A stretch of 64,000 bases of DNA from Actinomadura citrea (GCF_013409045.1 NZ_JACCBT010000001.1:2480001-2544000), one strand, 5' to 3'. Positions 38,998 to 48,759 are shown, counted from the first letter of the stretch. Numbers and translations are program-made. The notes: generated by a model from the sequence alone, not told the origin.

Positions 38998-39480
38998 GTG
39001 CGCCGTGTCGTCTGTCCGGGATCGTTCGACCCCGTCACCAACGGGCATCTCGACATCATCAGCCGCGCCTCCCGCCTCTACGACGAGGTGGTCGTCGCCG
39101 TGCTGATCAACAAGAGCAAGAAGAGCCTGTTCACCGTGGACGAGCGCGCCGACATGATCTCCGAGGTCACCCGGGAGTACGGCAACGTCACGGTCGACAC
39201 CTTCTACGGGCTCACCGTCGACTACTGCAAGGAGCAGGACATCCCGGTGATCGTCCGGGGCCTGCGGGCCGTCAGCGACTACGAGTACGAGCTGCAGATG
39301 GCCCAGATGAACCACCGGATCGCCGGCGTGGAGACGCTGTTCATGGCGACCAACCCCGAGTACGCGTTCCTGTCGTCCAGCCTGATGAAGGAGGTCGTGA
39401 GGTTCGGCGGGGACGTCTCCGGCCTCGTCCCCGACAGCGTCCACGACCGGCTGGTGCAGCGGCTCCAGAAGGGCGGCTGA
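38998..39480 (+). CDS. coaD: Phosphopantetheine adenylyltransferase
   Basis: A 160-residue enzyme forming dephospho-CoA from 4'-phosphopantetheine and ATP. The nucleotidyltransferase motif is PGSFDPVTNGHLDI (TxGH form); VRGLRAVSDYEYELQMAQMN and LSSSLMKEV complete the family pattern. The GTG at 38998 follows AAGGGG. rsmD and coaD are normally adjacent; here the PBP gene stands between. Confidence 0.96.
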   Translation: MRRVVCPGSFDPVTNGHLDIISRASRLYDEVVVAVLINKSKKSLFTVDERADMISEVTREYGNVTVDTFYGLTVDYCKEQDIPVIVRGLRAVSDYEYELQMAQMNHRIAGVETLFMATNPEYAFLSSSLMKEVVRFGGDVSGLVPDSVHDRLVQRLQKGG

Positions 39481-39510
39481 CGGGCCCGCTCCTGGTGGGC
39501 GGGCCGCGAG

Positions 39511-39539
39511 TTGGGTCAGCGGCCGGTGTTCGGTACCCT
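39511..39539 (+). promoter_or_regulatory. Promoter for yceD-rpmF
   Basis: TTGGGT and TACCCT are separated by 17 bp, a good housekeeping sigma match, 37 bp before the yceD start. Confidence 0.5.
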
Positions 39540-39575
39540 GGGACATCGGCCATCAATGGCGGCCGCCGTTCGACC

Positions 39576-40223
39576 ATGCCTCACGAAAGCAGGAATCCGC
39601 TGACACGCAACGACCCCAACGCCCCGTTCAAGCTCGACACCCGAGCTCTGGGCAGGCAACCCGGGTCGTCGCGGGAGGAGCACCTGTCCGTGCCGGCACC
39701 GGGGAATTTCGGCGTCGAGATGGTGGGCGTCCCCGAAGGCGCCGCGATCGATCTGGATCTCCGGCTCGAAGCGGTCCTGGAGGGGGTGCTCGTCACGGGC
39801 ACGGCGACGGTCCCCCTCACGGGGGAGTGCTCCCGCTGCCTCGACCCGATCGCCTCGACCTTCGAGGCGGATTTTCAGGAGCTGTTCGTCTACGACGACA
39901 CCCGCTCGGGCGGGAACGCCGACGACGACGAGCTCCGCCTCGAGGGCGACCTGATCGACCTCGAACCGGTCCTGCGGGACGCGGTGGTGCTCGCGCTGCC
40001 GCTGTCCCCGCTGTGCCGGGACGACTGCCCGGGCCTGTGCCCGGAATGCGGTGCGCGGCTCGCTGACGTCGAGCCGGGCCATCGCCACGACGTCGCCGAC
40101 CCCCGGTGGGCGGCGCTGCGGGACCTTGCCGGCGACATGGAGCCGGCAGCCCCCGACCGGGGGAACGGGCGCTCCGGCACCCGTGAATCATCGGACCGAC
40201 GAGAAGGAAAGCAGGAGGGCTGA
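39576..40223 (+). CDS. YceD/DUF177 family protein
   Basis: A 215-residue member of the YceD family, linked to 23S rRNA and ribosome maturation through its constant pairing with rpmF. Conserved: [15 protein letters not shown] at the N terminus, GECSRCL, and a [16 protein letters not shown] cysteine cluster that may bind zinc. The ATG at 39576 lacks a ribosome-binding site; a CTG at 39600 with GCAGGA upstream is a possible real start. rpmF follows after 1 bp. Confidence 0.88.
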   Translation: MPHESRNPLTRNDPNAPFKLDTRALGRQPGSSREEHLSVPAPGNFGVEMVGVPEGAAIDLDLRLEAVLEGVLVTGTATVPLTGECSRCLDPIASTFEADFQELFVYDDTRSGGNADDDELRLEGDLIDLEPVLRDAVVLALPLSPLCRDDCPGLCPECGARLADVEPGHRHDVADPRWAALRDLAGDMEPAAPDRGNGRSGTRESSDRREGKQEG

Positions 40224-40224
40224 C

Positions 40225-40404
40225 GTGGCCGTCCCGAAGCGGAAGAAGTCGCGCAGCAACACGCGGCACCGGCGTGCGCAGTGGAAGACCGCCGCGCCGA
40301 ACCTGGTCGAGTGCCCGACATGCCGCGACCACAAGCTGCCCCACACCGCGTGCGCGACGTGCGGAACCTACGACCGGCGGCAGGTCATCGCCCCGTCGGC
40401 CTGA
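40225..40404 (+). CDS. rpmF: 50S ribosomal protein L32
   Basis: A 59-residue L32 starting [20 protein letters not shown]. It keeps the zinc-binding cysteines CPTC and CATCG (the C+ form, needing zinc). GTG start with GGAGGG 5 nt upstream, one base after the yceD stop. Confidence 0.97.
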   Translation: MAVPKRKKSRSNTRHRRAQWKTAAPNLVECPTCRDHKLPHTACATCGTYDRRQVIAPSA

Positions 40405-40680
40405 GTCTTCTCGCATCCTGGGGGGCGGATCCGCGTATGCGGCCCGCCCCTCATGGTGCGGAAGGACGACCCACCCCGACCACCCGGCGCGTGACGTCGG
40501 CGTGGTGGCCGGCGCGGAGACTGCGCCCGGAGCCGTGGTGCACGCCGGGATCACACCGACCGGCGCGCACCTCGTCTTCGCGGACCCTCCTCGTCGTGCG
40601 TCCTCGCCGTCCCGGCCCATCGGCCGCGCGCCGCAGAGGCGACCGCGCGTTGCGCGGTGCACGGCCTGCGAGGAGGGCCT
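40405..40680. other. Gap between rpmF and rnc
   Basis: 276 bp with no supported gene. Other genomes often have plsX or acpP in this interval, and no trace of either is visible. The end carries GAGGAGGG, the rnc ribosome-binding site. Confidence 0.5.
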
Positions 40681-41526
40681 GTGAGCGCTAAGAAGAGCGA
40701 ACCCGCGCCGGAGCGCGCGGAACTGACCGGCGCGCTCGGCGTCGACGTGGGCGACGAGCTGCTCGAACGCGCCCTGACACACCGTTCCTACGCCTACGAG
40801 AACGGCGGCCTGCCCACCAACGAGCGCCTGGAGTTCCTCGGCGACTCGGTGCTGGGCCTCGTCGTCACCGACACCCTGTTCCGCGGCCACCCCGACCTGC
40901 CCGAGGGACAGCTCGCCAAGCTGCGCGCCGCCGTGGTCAACATGCGCGCCCTCGCCGGCGTCGCCCGCGGCCTCGGCGTCGGCGCCCACATCCGGCTCGG
41001 CCGCGGCGAGGAGGGCACCGGGGGGCGCGACAAGTCCTCGATCCTCGCCGACACGCTGGAGGCGCTGATCGGGGCCGTCTACCTCGACCGGGGCCTCGGC
41101 GAGGCGTCCGCGCTGGTGCACCGGCTCTTCGACGCGCTGATCAAGCGGTCGGCGGGTCTCGGCGCCGGCCTGGACTGGAAGACCTCGCTCCAGGAGCTCA
41201 CCGCCGTCGAGGAGCTCGGCGTCCCCGAGTACCACGTCGCCGAGAGCGGCCCCGACCACCAGAAGACGTTCCGCGCCTCCGTGCGGGTCGGCGGCCAGAC
41301 CTACGGGGCCGGCGAGGGCCGCAGCAAGAAGGAGGCCGAGCAGCACGCCGCCGAGGCCGCCTGGAACGCCATCCGCGAGATCGTCGTCCGGCGTGAGGCG
41401 CCCCAGGGCGAGGTGGCGCCGGGCGAGGCGGTGGCGCCGGAGACGGCGATGGCGCAGGGCGAGCAGGCCGCCGAGGCCGCGGACGCGGCCAGGGAGGCCG
41501 GGCGGGCGGCGCAGGCCGGTGCCTGA
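40681..41526 (+). CDS. rnc: Ribonuclease III
   Basis: A 281-residue double-strand-specific endoribonuclease processing rRNA and mRNAs. It has the [14 protein letters not shown] signature with catalytic acids, [13 protein letters not shown], and a C-terminal dsRNA-binding domain ([11 protein letters not shown]...EQHAAEAAW). Residues after about 245 are an Ala/Glu/Gly tail beyond the usual length. The GTG start follows GAGGAGGG. It overlaps mutM by 8 nt. Confidence 0.96.
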   Translation: MSAKKSEPAPERAELTGALGVDVGDELLERALTHRSYAYENGGLPTNERLEFLGDSVLGLVVTDTLFRGHPDLPEGQLAKLRAAVVNMRALAGVARGLGVGAHIRLGRGEEGTGGRDKSSILADTLEALIGAVYLDRGLGEASALVHRLFDALIKRSAGLGAGLDWKTSLQELTAVEELGVPEYHVAESGPDHQKTFRASVRVGGQTYGAGEGRSKKEAEQHAAEAAWNAIREIVVRREAPQGEVAPGEAVAPETAMAQGEQAAEAADAAREAGRAAQAGA

Positions 41527-42412
41527 GCTCCCCGAGGTCGAGGTCGTCCGGCGCGGACTGGAACGCTGGACGACCGGCCGCACCGTCGCGTCCGCCGAGG
41601 TCCTGCACCCGCGGTCGGTGCGCCGGCACGCCGAGGGCCCCGCCGACTTCGCCGGGCGGCTCGCCAAGCGCACCATGCTGGCGCCCCGCCGCCGCGGCAA
41701 GTACCTGTGGATCCCGCTCCGGGACGAGGAGGACGAAGCCCCCGGTGAGGCGGTGCTCGCGCACCTCGGCATGAGCGGGCAGCTGCTCGTCGGCGAGCCC
41801 GACCGGGAACGCGAGAAGCATCTGCGGGTCCGCGTCGAGTTCGACGACGACGGCCTCGACCTGCGCTTCGTCGACCAGCGGACGTTCGGGCACCTCATGG
41901 TCGCCGACCTCGTCCCGGACGCCTTCGACGGGCGGGCGCTCGTCCCCGGGCCGATCGTGCACATCGCCGCCGACCCGCTGGAGGACGCCTTCGACGCGGA
42001 GGCCTTCTACCGCGCCCTGCGCCGCCGCAGGACCGGGATCAAACGGGCGCTCCTCGACCAGTCGCTCATCAGCGGGGTCGGCAACATCTACGCCGACGAG
42101 GCGCTGTGGCGCGCCAGGCTGCACTGGGCGCGGCCGACCGAGACGATGAGCCGGGCGGACGCCGCGCGCGTCCTGGAGGCCGCACGAGAGGTCATGGCGG
42201 CCGCCCTGGAGGTCGGCGGCACCTCCTTCGACAGCCTCTACGTGAACGTCAACGGCGAGAGCGGCTACTTCGAGCGGTCCCTGGACGCCTACGGACGGCG
42301 GGACGAGCCCTGCCGCCGCTGCGGCTCCCCGATCCGCCGCGACGAGTTCATGAACCGCTCGTCCTACAGCTGCCCGGTGTGCCAGCCGCGCCCCAGGCGG
42401 GCACGGTACTGA
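41519..42412 (+). CDS. mutM: Formamidopyrimidine-DNA glycosylase
   Basis: A 297-residue base-excision glycosylase/AP lyase removing 8-oxoguanine and Fapy lesions. The N-terminal Pro-Glu catalytic pair is in PELPEVE, the H2TH motif in [15 protein letters not shown], and the zinc finger CRRCGSPI...CPVCQP at the C terminus. The GTG start overlaps the rnc stop. It is longer than average by a few residues in the central acidic loop (DEEDEAPGE). Confidence 0.96.
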   Translation: MPELPEVEVVRRGLERWTTGRTVASAEVLHPRSVRRHAEGPADFAGRLAKRTMLAPRRRGKYLWIPLRDEEDEAPGEAVLAHLGMSGQLLVGEPDREREKHLRVRVEFDDDGLDLRFVDQRTFGHLMVADLVPDAFDGRALVPGPIVHIAADPLEDAFDAEAFYRALRRRRTGIKRALLDQSLISGVGNIYADEALWRARLHWARPTETMSRADAARVLEAAREVMAAALEVGGTSFDSLYVNVNGESGYFERSLDAYGRRDEPCRRCGSPIRRDEFMNRSSYSCPVCQPRPRRARY

Positions 42413-42431
42413 CGGTACCGAGGGGGGAGCG

Positions 42432-42737
42432 ATGAACGAGGACGACGAGGTCGTGCGACTCACGGCCTGGGTGCGCGGACGCGTCCAGGGCGTCGGGTTC
42501 CGCTGGTGGGTCAGGTCCCGGGCGCTCGAACTGGGCCTCGCCGGCAGCGCCACGAACCTCGGCGACGGCCGGGTCGAGGTCGTGGCCGAAGGCCCGCGCG
42601 GCGACTGCCGCCGGCTCCTGGAGATCCTGGACGGCGACGTCCCCGGCGGCGTTCCCGGACGTCCCGGCGCTGTGACCGGCGTCGTCGACCGCTGGGGCCC
42701 GCCGCGCGGAGAGGCCCACGGGTTCCGGGAACGCTGA
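42432..42737 (+). CDS. Acylphosphatase
   Basis: A 101-residue acylphosphatase hydrolysing carboxyl-phosphate bonds. The active-site pattern [14 protein letters not shown] holds the phosphate-binding Arg, and the Asn sits in [17 protein letters not shown]. The strong GGGGGGAG precedes the ATG, 19 bp after mutM. A low-complexity loop ([10 protein letters not shown]) near residue 75 is longer than usual. Confidence 0.92.
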   Translation: MNEDDEVVRLTAWVRGRVQGVGFRWWVRSRALELGLAGSATNLGDGRVEVVAEGPRGDCRRLLEILDGDVPGGVPGRPGAVTGVVDRWGPPRGEAHGFRER

Positions 42738-42766
42738 CCGGGTAGGGAGTACCGGTTCGTACCTGC

Positions 42767-42772
42767 TAAACT
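42767..42772 (+). promoter_or_regulatory. -10 box of the coiled-coil protein gene
   Basis: TAAACT, a good -10 hexamer in this GC-rich background, about 150 bp before the ATG at 42916. The -35 is not clear. Confidence 0.4.
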
Positions 42773-42789
42773 AGGGGTGGAAGGTTGTT

Positions 42790-42878
42790 ACCGGCCTGTG
42801 ATGTGCTTCTTGACCAGGACAGCGGCCGGTGCGACTCTAGAAGGTACGCGCACCTGCTTCAGCAGTTTCTCGTGCGCG
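42790..42878 (+). promoter_or_regulatory. Structured 5' leader of the coiled-coil protein gene
   Basis: Two successive stem structures: ACCGGCC (42790-42796) with GGCCGGT (42824-42830), and CGCGCAC (42847-42853) with GTGCGCG (42872-42878), the second enclosing CTGC-TTCA-GCAG. The leader is about 140 nt, long for a 65-codon gene, so RNA-level control is possible. Confidence 0.5.
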
Positions 42879-42915
42879 ATCCCTGCTGGTTACTCAGCGT
42901 GGAGGACCCTTAGTC

Positions 42916-43113
42916 ATGGCGAAGGCTCTACTCGGCCACGTCGGCGGTCCCGACCCCCGGATGGTCGCGGAGATGCGGCGCCTGCAGCAGCGCGTACGTG
43001 ACCTGGAGGCCGAGCTCGTACGGCTCCAGGCAGAGAACGACGCGCTTGCGACGGCGACGGACGACGAAGTGATGTCGCTTCCGATGAAGGAGCGCGAACC
43101 CGCTCTGACGTAG
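42916..43113 (+). CDS. Small conserved coiled-coil protein
   Basis: A 65-residue protein starting MAKALLGHVGGPDPRMVAEMRRLQ-type, with a leucine-heptad coiled coil over about residues 18-45 (LQQRVRDLEAELVRLQAEN). The N-terminal segment is highly conserved in actinobacteria at this site upstream of smc, as far as I recall. GGAGG is present upstream. Function unknown; dimerising small regulator or chromosome/division accessory are possibilities. E2 begins directly after its stop. Confidence 0.8.
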   Translation: MAKALLGHVGGPDPRMVAEMRRLQQRVRDLEAELVRLQAENDALATATDDEVMSLPMKEREPALT

Positions 43114-43117
43114 TTTC

Positions 43118-43258
43118 TTGCTTTTTCTCCTCCTTCGGGCCTGGCGGCCCTCCATCGTCGAGAAAAGCGTGTGATCGCTGGCATCGCTTCGTCTCGCCTG
43201 GCGGCTCGCTGCGCGATCAGGTTCTCGCAAGCTCGAACCTGCCTTCGGACGCGATCGC
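43118..43258 (+). repeat. E2 left repeat unit (B)
   Basis: Forward copy beginning CTTGCTTTTTCTCCTCCTTC and ending GACGCGATCGC; shares TTCTCGCAAGCTCGAACCTG with unit C of E1. Confidence 0.8.
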
Positions 43259-43743
43259 GGCCCCCAGGGTTGTCGGGTGGTTGCCGTGGCGGCTGAGGCG
43301 GTCACAGTAGTCGGTCGCGGTCGGTGGGACCAGCTCGCCTAGGCGGCTCGCTGCGTGTTCACATGTGCGAGCCCCACCGGCCTCCGGACGCTAGTCAGCC
43401 GTTGAGGTTGCCGCAAGTGCAGCGCCCGTAGGAGCGGCCGACCTTGCGCCCCCTGAGCGATCTCCAACGTCGCCATCGGGGCAACGCCGCCCACCCTTCA
43501 CCTCGCCGGAAGCCGCTGTGCGGTCACGCCTCGCGAGTTCTCGTTCGCCTTCTCCAGCGGCGCCATTGTGGACGTTCGTGGGCATCGCCCGCCTCGCCGG
43601 CCCGTTGCTACTCGGTGGACTCGTGCGGGCTTGCACCAACTCTCTCGCCGCCGTTGCGCCCAGCAGAGCCGTCGTCACCCTCGGCAACCCACTACTGCGA
43701 CTGCCTCAGCCGCGGTAGCAACCACGCAACGACCTCCCTGGTT

Positions 43744-43887
43744 GCGATCGCGTCCGAAGGCAGGTTCGAGCGAAGTAAGAACCTGATCGCGCAGCGAGCC
43801 GCCAGGCGAGCCGGAGCGATGCCAGCGATCGCCCGCTTTTTTCGACGATGGAGGGCCGCCAGGCCCGAAGGAGGAGAAAAAAGCAAT
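43744..43887 (-). repeat. E2 right repeat unit (D), inverted
   Basis: Reverse copy, closest to unit A of E1 (both AAGCGGGCGATCGCTGGCAT on the unit strand). Ends in ...AAAAAAGCAAT, 62 bp before the smc start. Confidence 0.8.
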
Positions 43888-43950
43888 CAACCCAGTATCG
43901 TGCTTCGGATGTTGCAGGTGTGGGCGTCGTAGGAGGGGGACGGCTGGCGC

Positions 43951-46900
43951 GTGTATCTGAAGAATCTGACGCTGCGCGGCTTCAAGTCCTTCGCGTCGTC
44001 CACCACGCTCAAGTTCGAGCCGGGGATCACCGCCGTGGTCGGGCCCAACGGGTCCGGTAAGTCCAATGTGGTGGACGCGCTGGCCTGGGTGATGGGCGAG
44101 CAGGGCGCCAAGTCGCTGCGCGGCGGCAAGATGGAGGACGTCATCTTCGCCGGGACGGCCAACCGGGCGCCGCTGGGGCGCGCCGAGGTCGTGCTGACGA
44201 TCGACAACTCCGACGGCGCGCTGCCGATCGACTACACCGAGGTCACCATCAGCCGGCTGATGTTCCGGTCGGGGTCCAGCGAGTACGCGATCAACGGTGA
44301 CGCGTGCCGGCTGCTGGACATCCAGGAGCTGCTGTCGGACTCGGGCATCGGCCGCGAGATGCACGTGATCATCGGGCAGGGGCAGCTCGACCGCGTCCTG
44401 CACTCGGGGCCGGAGGGGCGGCGCGCGGTGATCGAGGAGGCGGCCGGCGTCCTCAAGCACCGCAAGCGCAAGGAGAAGGCCCTCCGCAAGCTGGACGCGA
44501 TGCAGGGCAATCTCACGCGCGTGCAGGACCTGACCGGCGAGCTGCGGCGGCAGTTGAAGCCCCTCGGCCGGCAGGCGGAGATCGCGCGCCGGGCCGCGGT
44601 GATCCAGGCCGACCTGCGGGACGCCCGGCTGCGGCTGCTCGCCGACGACATGGTCACGCTGCGGACGAGGCTGGAGCAGGAGGCCGCCGACGAGGCCGCG
44701 ATCCGGGAGCGGCGCACCGAGACCGAGCGGGCGCTGGGCGGGGCGCAGGAGCGCGAGGCCGTCCTGGAGGCGGAGGAGGCGGAGCAGGCGCCGAGGCTCG
44801 CGCAGGTCCAGGACACCTGGTTCCAGCTGTCGGCGCTGAAGGAGCGGCTGCGCGGCGTCGCCGACCTCGCCGCCGAGCGGCACCGCAACGCCGCCGAGGC
44901 GCGCGAGGAGGAGCGGCGCGGCCGCGACCCCGAGGACATGGAGCGCGAGGCCGCCGAGATCCGCGAGCAGGAGGAGATGCTCCGCGAGGCGCTGGACGGG
45001 GCCCGGGACGGGCTCTCCCACGCCGTGGACGAGCGGTCGGCCGCGGAGGAGGCCCTCGCCGCCGAGGATCGGCGGCTCCAGTCCGCCGCCCGCGCCGCCG
45101 CCGACCGCCGCGAGGAGCTGGCCCGGCTGCGCGGCCGGGTCGAGGCGCTGCGCAGCAAGGCGCAGGCCGGACGGTCGGAGATCGGGCGGCTCGCGGACGC
45201 GCGGGAGGAGGCCGGGCAGCGCACCGAGGCCGCGCAGGCCGAGTTCGAGGCGTTCGAGGCCGAGGTCGTCGAGGACCCCGCGCTCGCGGCCGAGCACGAG
45301 ACCGCGCAGGAGGCGCTCGCCGCGGCCAAGGACGCCGCCGAGACGGCCCGCGCCGCCGTGGACGGCCCGCGCCGCGCGCTGAAGGAGGCCCGGTCGGCCG
45401 CGGGGGCCGCCCGCACCGCCGACCAGACGGCCCAGAAGCAGGTCGCGGCCCTCCAGGCCCGGATCGAGGCCCTGAACCTGACGCTCGCCAGCGCCGCCGA
45501 CGGCGGGGAGGCGCTGCTGTCGGCGGGCGCCGACGGGTCGCTCGGCGGGGTGCTGGGCACGGTCGCCTCGCTGCTGAACGTCCGGCCCGGGTACGAGACC
45601 GCCATCGCCGCCGCGCTCGGCGGCGCCGCCGAGGCCATCGCGGTCGGGTCCCTGGACACCGCCGGGGCCGCCCTTGCGCTGCTGCGCTCCCGCGACGCCG
45701 GACGCGCCGGGCTGGTCATCGGCGGCGGGGCGCCGGCGCGGGCCGAGCGGGTCGCCGGGGCCGACTACGCCATCGACGCGGTCGGCGTCCCGGATGCCGT
45801 GCGGCCCGCGTTCGAGCATCTGCTGCGGGACGTGGTCGTGGTCGAGGACGTTCCCGCCGCGGTCGCGCTCGTGCGCGCGGAAGCGTCCTTGCGGGCCGTC
45901 ACGCGGGACGGGGAGCTCGTCGGGGCGCACTGGGCGCAGGGCGGCGCCGCGGGCGGGGGGCAGAGCCTCCTGCAGATGCGCGCGACGCTCGACCAGGCGA
46001 CCGAGGATCTCGCCGCGGCCGAGACCGCCGCTGCCGCCGCGGCCGGCGGGCTCACCGAGGCGGTGGAGCGCGAGCACGCCGCCCAGGCCGCCGTCGAGGG
46101 GGCCGAAGCCGCCGCCGGTGACGCCCGGGCGGGGGTCGACCGCGCGCAGGCCGAACTCGACCGCGTCCGCGCGCGGCTGCGGGAGTACGACGCGCAGGCG
46201 GCGCAGGAGGCCAAGCGCGCCGCCCGCCTGGAGGCCGACGTCCGGGCCGCGCGGGGCGAGGCCGAGCGGCTGACCAAGGCCCTGGACGCGGCGGGGGAGT
46301 CCCTCGAACGCGACACCGAGGCGGCCGAGGAGCTGGCGGTGCGGCTCGCCGAGGCCGAGGAGGCCGCCGAGGTGGCCGAGGAGGCCGGGCACGACACCGA
46401 GTCGCGCGACGAGCTGAACGCCCGCTGCCAGGAGCTGCGCACCGCGGAGATGGAGGCGCGGCTCGCGGTCCGCACCGCGGAGGAGCGCGTCCAGGCCATC
46501 GCCGGACGCGCCGACGCCCTCGAACGCGGCGCCCACCGCGAGCGCGAGGAGCGGGCCCGCGCCGCCCAGCGCCGCGCCCGCCGGGAGGAGCAGGCCCGGG
46601 TCGCCAAGGCCGTCCTGCGGGGCGCCCGCGCGGCCCTGGAGCGCATCGAGCACTCCCTCGCCGCCGCGGTGCGCCGCCGCGAGGCCGCCGAGCAGGCCAA
46701 GGCTGCGCGCGAGGCCGAGCTGAAGGTCGTCCGCGGGCAGGTCCGCGAGCTGTCCTCGATCCTCGAACGCCTGGTCAACGTCGTCCACGGCAACGAGGTC
46801 GCCCGCGCCGAGCAGCGGCTGCGGCTGGAGCAGTTCGAGCAGCGGGCCCTGGAGGAGTTCGGCCTGGAGGTCGAGTCGCTGGTGTCGGAGTACGGGCCCG

Positions 46901-47613
46901 ACCAGCCCGTCCCGGCCGACCCGGACAAGGGCGAGGACGCGCGGCCCGCCCCGTACGAGCGGGCCGTCCAGGAGAAGCGCGCCAAGACCGCCGAGCGGCA
47001 GCTCAACCAGCTCGGCAAGATCAACCCGCTGGCCCTGGAGGAGTTCGCCGCCCTGGAGGAGCGGCACGCGTTCCTCACCTCCCAGCTGGAGGACCTGAAG
47101 AAGACCCAGCGCGAACTGCTCGGCCTGGTCAAGGAGGTCGACGACCGCGTCCAGCAGGTGTTCGCCACCGCCTACGACGACACTGCCCGCGAGTTCGAGC
47201 GGATCTTCGCCCGGCTGTTCCCCGGCGGCGAGGGCAGCCTCTCGCTGACCGAACCGGGCGACATGCTCACCACGGGCGTCGAGGTCTCGGCACGCCCGCC
47301 CGGCAAGAAGGTCAAGCGGCTGTCGCTGCTGTCGGGCGGCGAGCGGTCCCTCGTGGCCATCGCGTTCCTCGTCGCCGTGTTCAAGGCCCGCCCGTCCCCG
47401 TTCTACGTGCTGGACGAGGTCGAGGCCGCGCTCGACGACACCAACACCCAGCGGCTGATCACGGTCTTCGAGGAGCTGCGCGAGTCGTCCCAGCTGATCG
47501 TCATCACGCACCAGAAGCGCACCATGGAGGGCGCCGACGCCCTCTACGGCGTCAGCATGCGCGGCGACGGCGTCACCCAGGTCGTCAGCCAGCGCCTGCG
47601 CGACCTCGACTGA
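43951..47613 (+). CDS. smc: Chromosome segregation protein SMC
   Basis: A 1220-residue SMC ATPase that, with ScpA/ScpB, loops and segregates the chromosome. Walker A GPNGSGKSN (about 32-40) is at the N-terminal head. Two long Glu/Ala/Arg-rich coiled coils follow, with the hinge at about 515-640. The C-terminal head has the signature LLSGGERSLVAIAF and Walker B FYVLDEVEAALDD. GTG start with AGGAGGGGGA upstream. It sits beside ftsY and ffh as usual, although a 9-kb accessory insert now separates smc from ftsY. Confidence 0.97.
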   Translation: MYLKNLTLRGFKSFASSTTLKFEPGITAVVGPNGSGKSNVVDALAWVMGEQGAKSLRGGKMEDVIFAGTANRAPLGRAEVVLTIDNSDGALPIDYTEVTISRLMFRSGSSEYAINGDACRLLDIQELLSDSGIGREMHVIIGQGQLDRVLHSGPEGRRAVIEEAAGVLKHRKRKEKALRKLDAMQGNLTRVQDLTGELRRQLKPLGRQAEIARRAAVIQADLRDARLRLLADDMVTLRTRLEQEAADEAAIRERRTETERALGGAQEREAVLEAEEAEQAPRLAQVQDTWFQLSALKERLRGVADLAAERHRNAAEAREEERRGRDPEDMEREAAEIREQEEMLREALDGARDGLSHAVDERSAAEEALAAEDRRLQSAARAAADRREELARLRGRVEALRSKAQAGRSEIGRLADAREEAGQRTEAAQAEFEAFEAEVVEDPALAAEHETAQEALAAAKDAAETARAAVDGPRRALKEARSAAGAARTADQTAQKQVAALQARIEALNLTLASAADGGEALLSAGADGSLGGVLGTVASLLNVRPGYETAIAAALGGAAEAIAVGSLDTAGAALALLRSRDAGRAGLVIGGGAPARAERVAGADYAIDAVGVPDAVRPAFEHLLRDVVVVEDVPAAVALVRAEASLRAVTRDGELVGAHWAQGGAAGGGQSLLQMRATLDQATEDLAAAETAAAAAAGGLTEAVEREHAAQAAVEGAEAAAGDARAGVDRAQAELDRVRARLREYDAQAAQEAKRAARLEADVRAARGEAERLTKALDAAGESLERDTEAAEELAVRLAEAEEAAEVAEEAGHDTESRDELNARCQELRTAEMEARLAVRTAEERVQAIAGRADALERGAHREREERARAAQRRARREEQARVAKAVLRGARAALERIEHSLAAAVRRREAAEQAKAAREAELKVVRGQVRELSSILERLVNVVHGNEVARAEQRLRLEQFEQRALEEFGLEVESLVSEYGPDQPVPADPDKGEDARPAPYERAVQEKRAKTAERQLNQLGKINPLALEEFAALEERHAFLTSQLEDLKKTQRELLGLVKEVDDRVQQVFATAYDDTAREFERIFARLFPGGEGSLSLTEPGDMLTTGVEVSARPPGKKVKRLSLLSGGERSLVAIAFLVAVFKARPSPFYVLDEVEAALDDTNTQRLITVFEELRESSQLIVITHQKRTMEGADALYGVSMRGDGVTQVVSQRLRDLD

Positions 47614-47625
47614 CCCGCCGCGCGG

Positions 47626-48759
47626 TCACGGCTCGGCGGCGGGAGTGAAGAGGTAGCCGCGCACGCCGGACCGGCCGCACGCGGCGTGGATCGCCTCCAT
47701 GCCACCGGTCTCCCGGATGTCGACGCCCACGCACATGCCGTCGTCGCGCGTCGCCTGCGGGACGATGCGGTAGAGCTGCCCGCCCTTCACCGGCTTGCCC
47801 GCCGGCGTCAGCCCGAACCGCTGCAGCGGATCGTCCCCGCACTCCCTCATGTGCAGCGGGGAGCGCTCGGCCTCGGTGTCGAGCGTCGCGCACCACAGCT
47901 CGCCCTTCGCCGTCCACGCCTTCAGCTGGAACGTCCCGGCGCTGTCGGGGACGGAGGCGAGCCGGATCCGCTGGAGCGAGTCCTCCGCCACGCACTTGTC
48001 CTGCGCCAGCTGCGGCTTGAGCCGGTCGTCCGGCAGGACCGACAGGCAGTCGCCGGACCGCTCGCCGTCGCTCAGCGGCATGACCGTGTACCACCCGGGC
48101 GGGGGCGGCGTCGCCTTGCCGGCCGTCCCCGGCGACGCCTGCGGCCGGTGCGGCTCGCCCTCGCCGCCGAACACCCCCGTCAGGGTCGAGACGACCACGC
48201 CGACCGTGATGATCGCGGGTGCCGCCACCAGCAGCGACACGGGGCGGCGGCCGGTGGGCCCGTGCGAGGACGTCTTGCGGTGCCGTGGACCCGATGGCTG
48301 CACCGCGTGCCGCCCGGAGGAACCGTTCTCGGGAGCAGGGGGCGGACTTGGAGCCGGGGGTGGGGCCGGGGCCGTCGCGGGACCCAGGTTGAGCGCCGGC
48401 CGTCCGGCGACGCGCTTGTCGCCCTCCATGGCGGCGGGGCCGCACAGGCGGTCGTAGACCCGCAGCCACCGCTCGCGCTCCTCCGGGACGAGGCCGCATG
48501 TGGTCACGAAGGAGGTCACCAGTCCCCGGCTCGGCAGCGTGCTCCCGCCGAGGAGCGCGTCGATTCCGGAAGGGGCGACCACGCCGTCCGCGTCCATCCG
48601 CTCCTCGAGCTCGGAAAGGGGCAGGCCGGACCATTGCTGCAGGCGGCGCATCAGGTCGAGCAGATCGGCCGGGCCGCGCGCCTCCTCCGGCTGCGGGACC
48701 GCCCTCGGAGCCGTCACCGGTGACCTCCCGCGAACGGGAACGCTTGTTCTCGTGGGCAT
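47626..48759 (-). CDS. HTH-domain membrane protein with lectin-like (ricin-type) C-terminal part
   Basis: A 377-residue protein. Residues 28-110 form the actinobacterial XRE-like helix domain (DLLDLMRRLQQWSGLPLSELEERM, split by a loop). A Pro/Ala-rich linker leads to one membrane helix at about 178-196 (VSLLVAAPAIITVGVVV). Residues 215-377 have three cysteine pairs and repeats such as LQRIRL, LQRFGL and CLSV/CVGV, suggesting a beta-trefoil of ricin type outside the cell. The combination suggests a surface sensor; this is inference. It converges with smc and is divergent from the two-component pair. Confidence 0.65.
   Translation of the reverse strand: MPTRTSVPVRGRSPVTAPRAVPQPEEARGPADLLDLMRRLQQWSGLPLSELEERMDADGVVAPSGIDALLGGSTLPSRGLVTSFVTTCGLVPEERERWLRVYDRLCGPAAMEGDKRVAGRPALNLGPATAPAPPPAPSPPPAPENGSSGRHAVQPSGPRHRKTSSHGPTGRRPVSLLVAAPAIITVGVVVSTLTGVFGGEGEPHRPQASPGTAGKATPPPPGWYTVMPLSDGERSGDCLSVLPDDRLKPQLAQDKCVAEDSLQRIRLASVPDSAGTFQLKAWTAKGELWCATLDTEAERSPLHMRECGDDPLQRFGLTPAGKPVKGGQLYRIVPQATRDDGMCVGVDIRETGGMEAIHAACGRSGVRGYLFTPAAEP

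Larger units (their letters stand above)
43114..43888. mobile_element. Long-inverted-repeat non-coding element E2
   Basis: About 775 bp between the coiled-coil gene and smc with no credible gene. Its ends are inverted copies of the E1 unit (43118-43258 forward, 43744-43887 reverse). Similarity of the two arms continues inward to about 43312 and 43690 (GGCTGAGGCGGTCACAGTAG against CTACTGCGACTGCCTCAGCC). The core includes another decayed partial copy near 43333-43395. Same class as E1. Confidence 0.6.

Noticed and set aside
43675..47511. A 1278-codon open frame on the minus strand across smc
   Set aside because: It mirrors the smc coding strand, is low-complexity Leu/Gly/Arg-rich, and has no recognisable domain; a product of GC-rich third positions.
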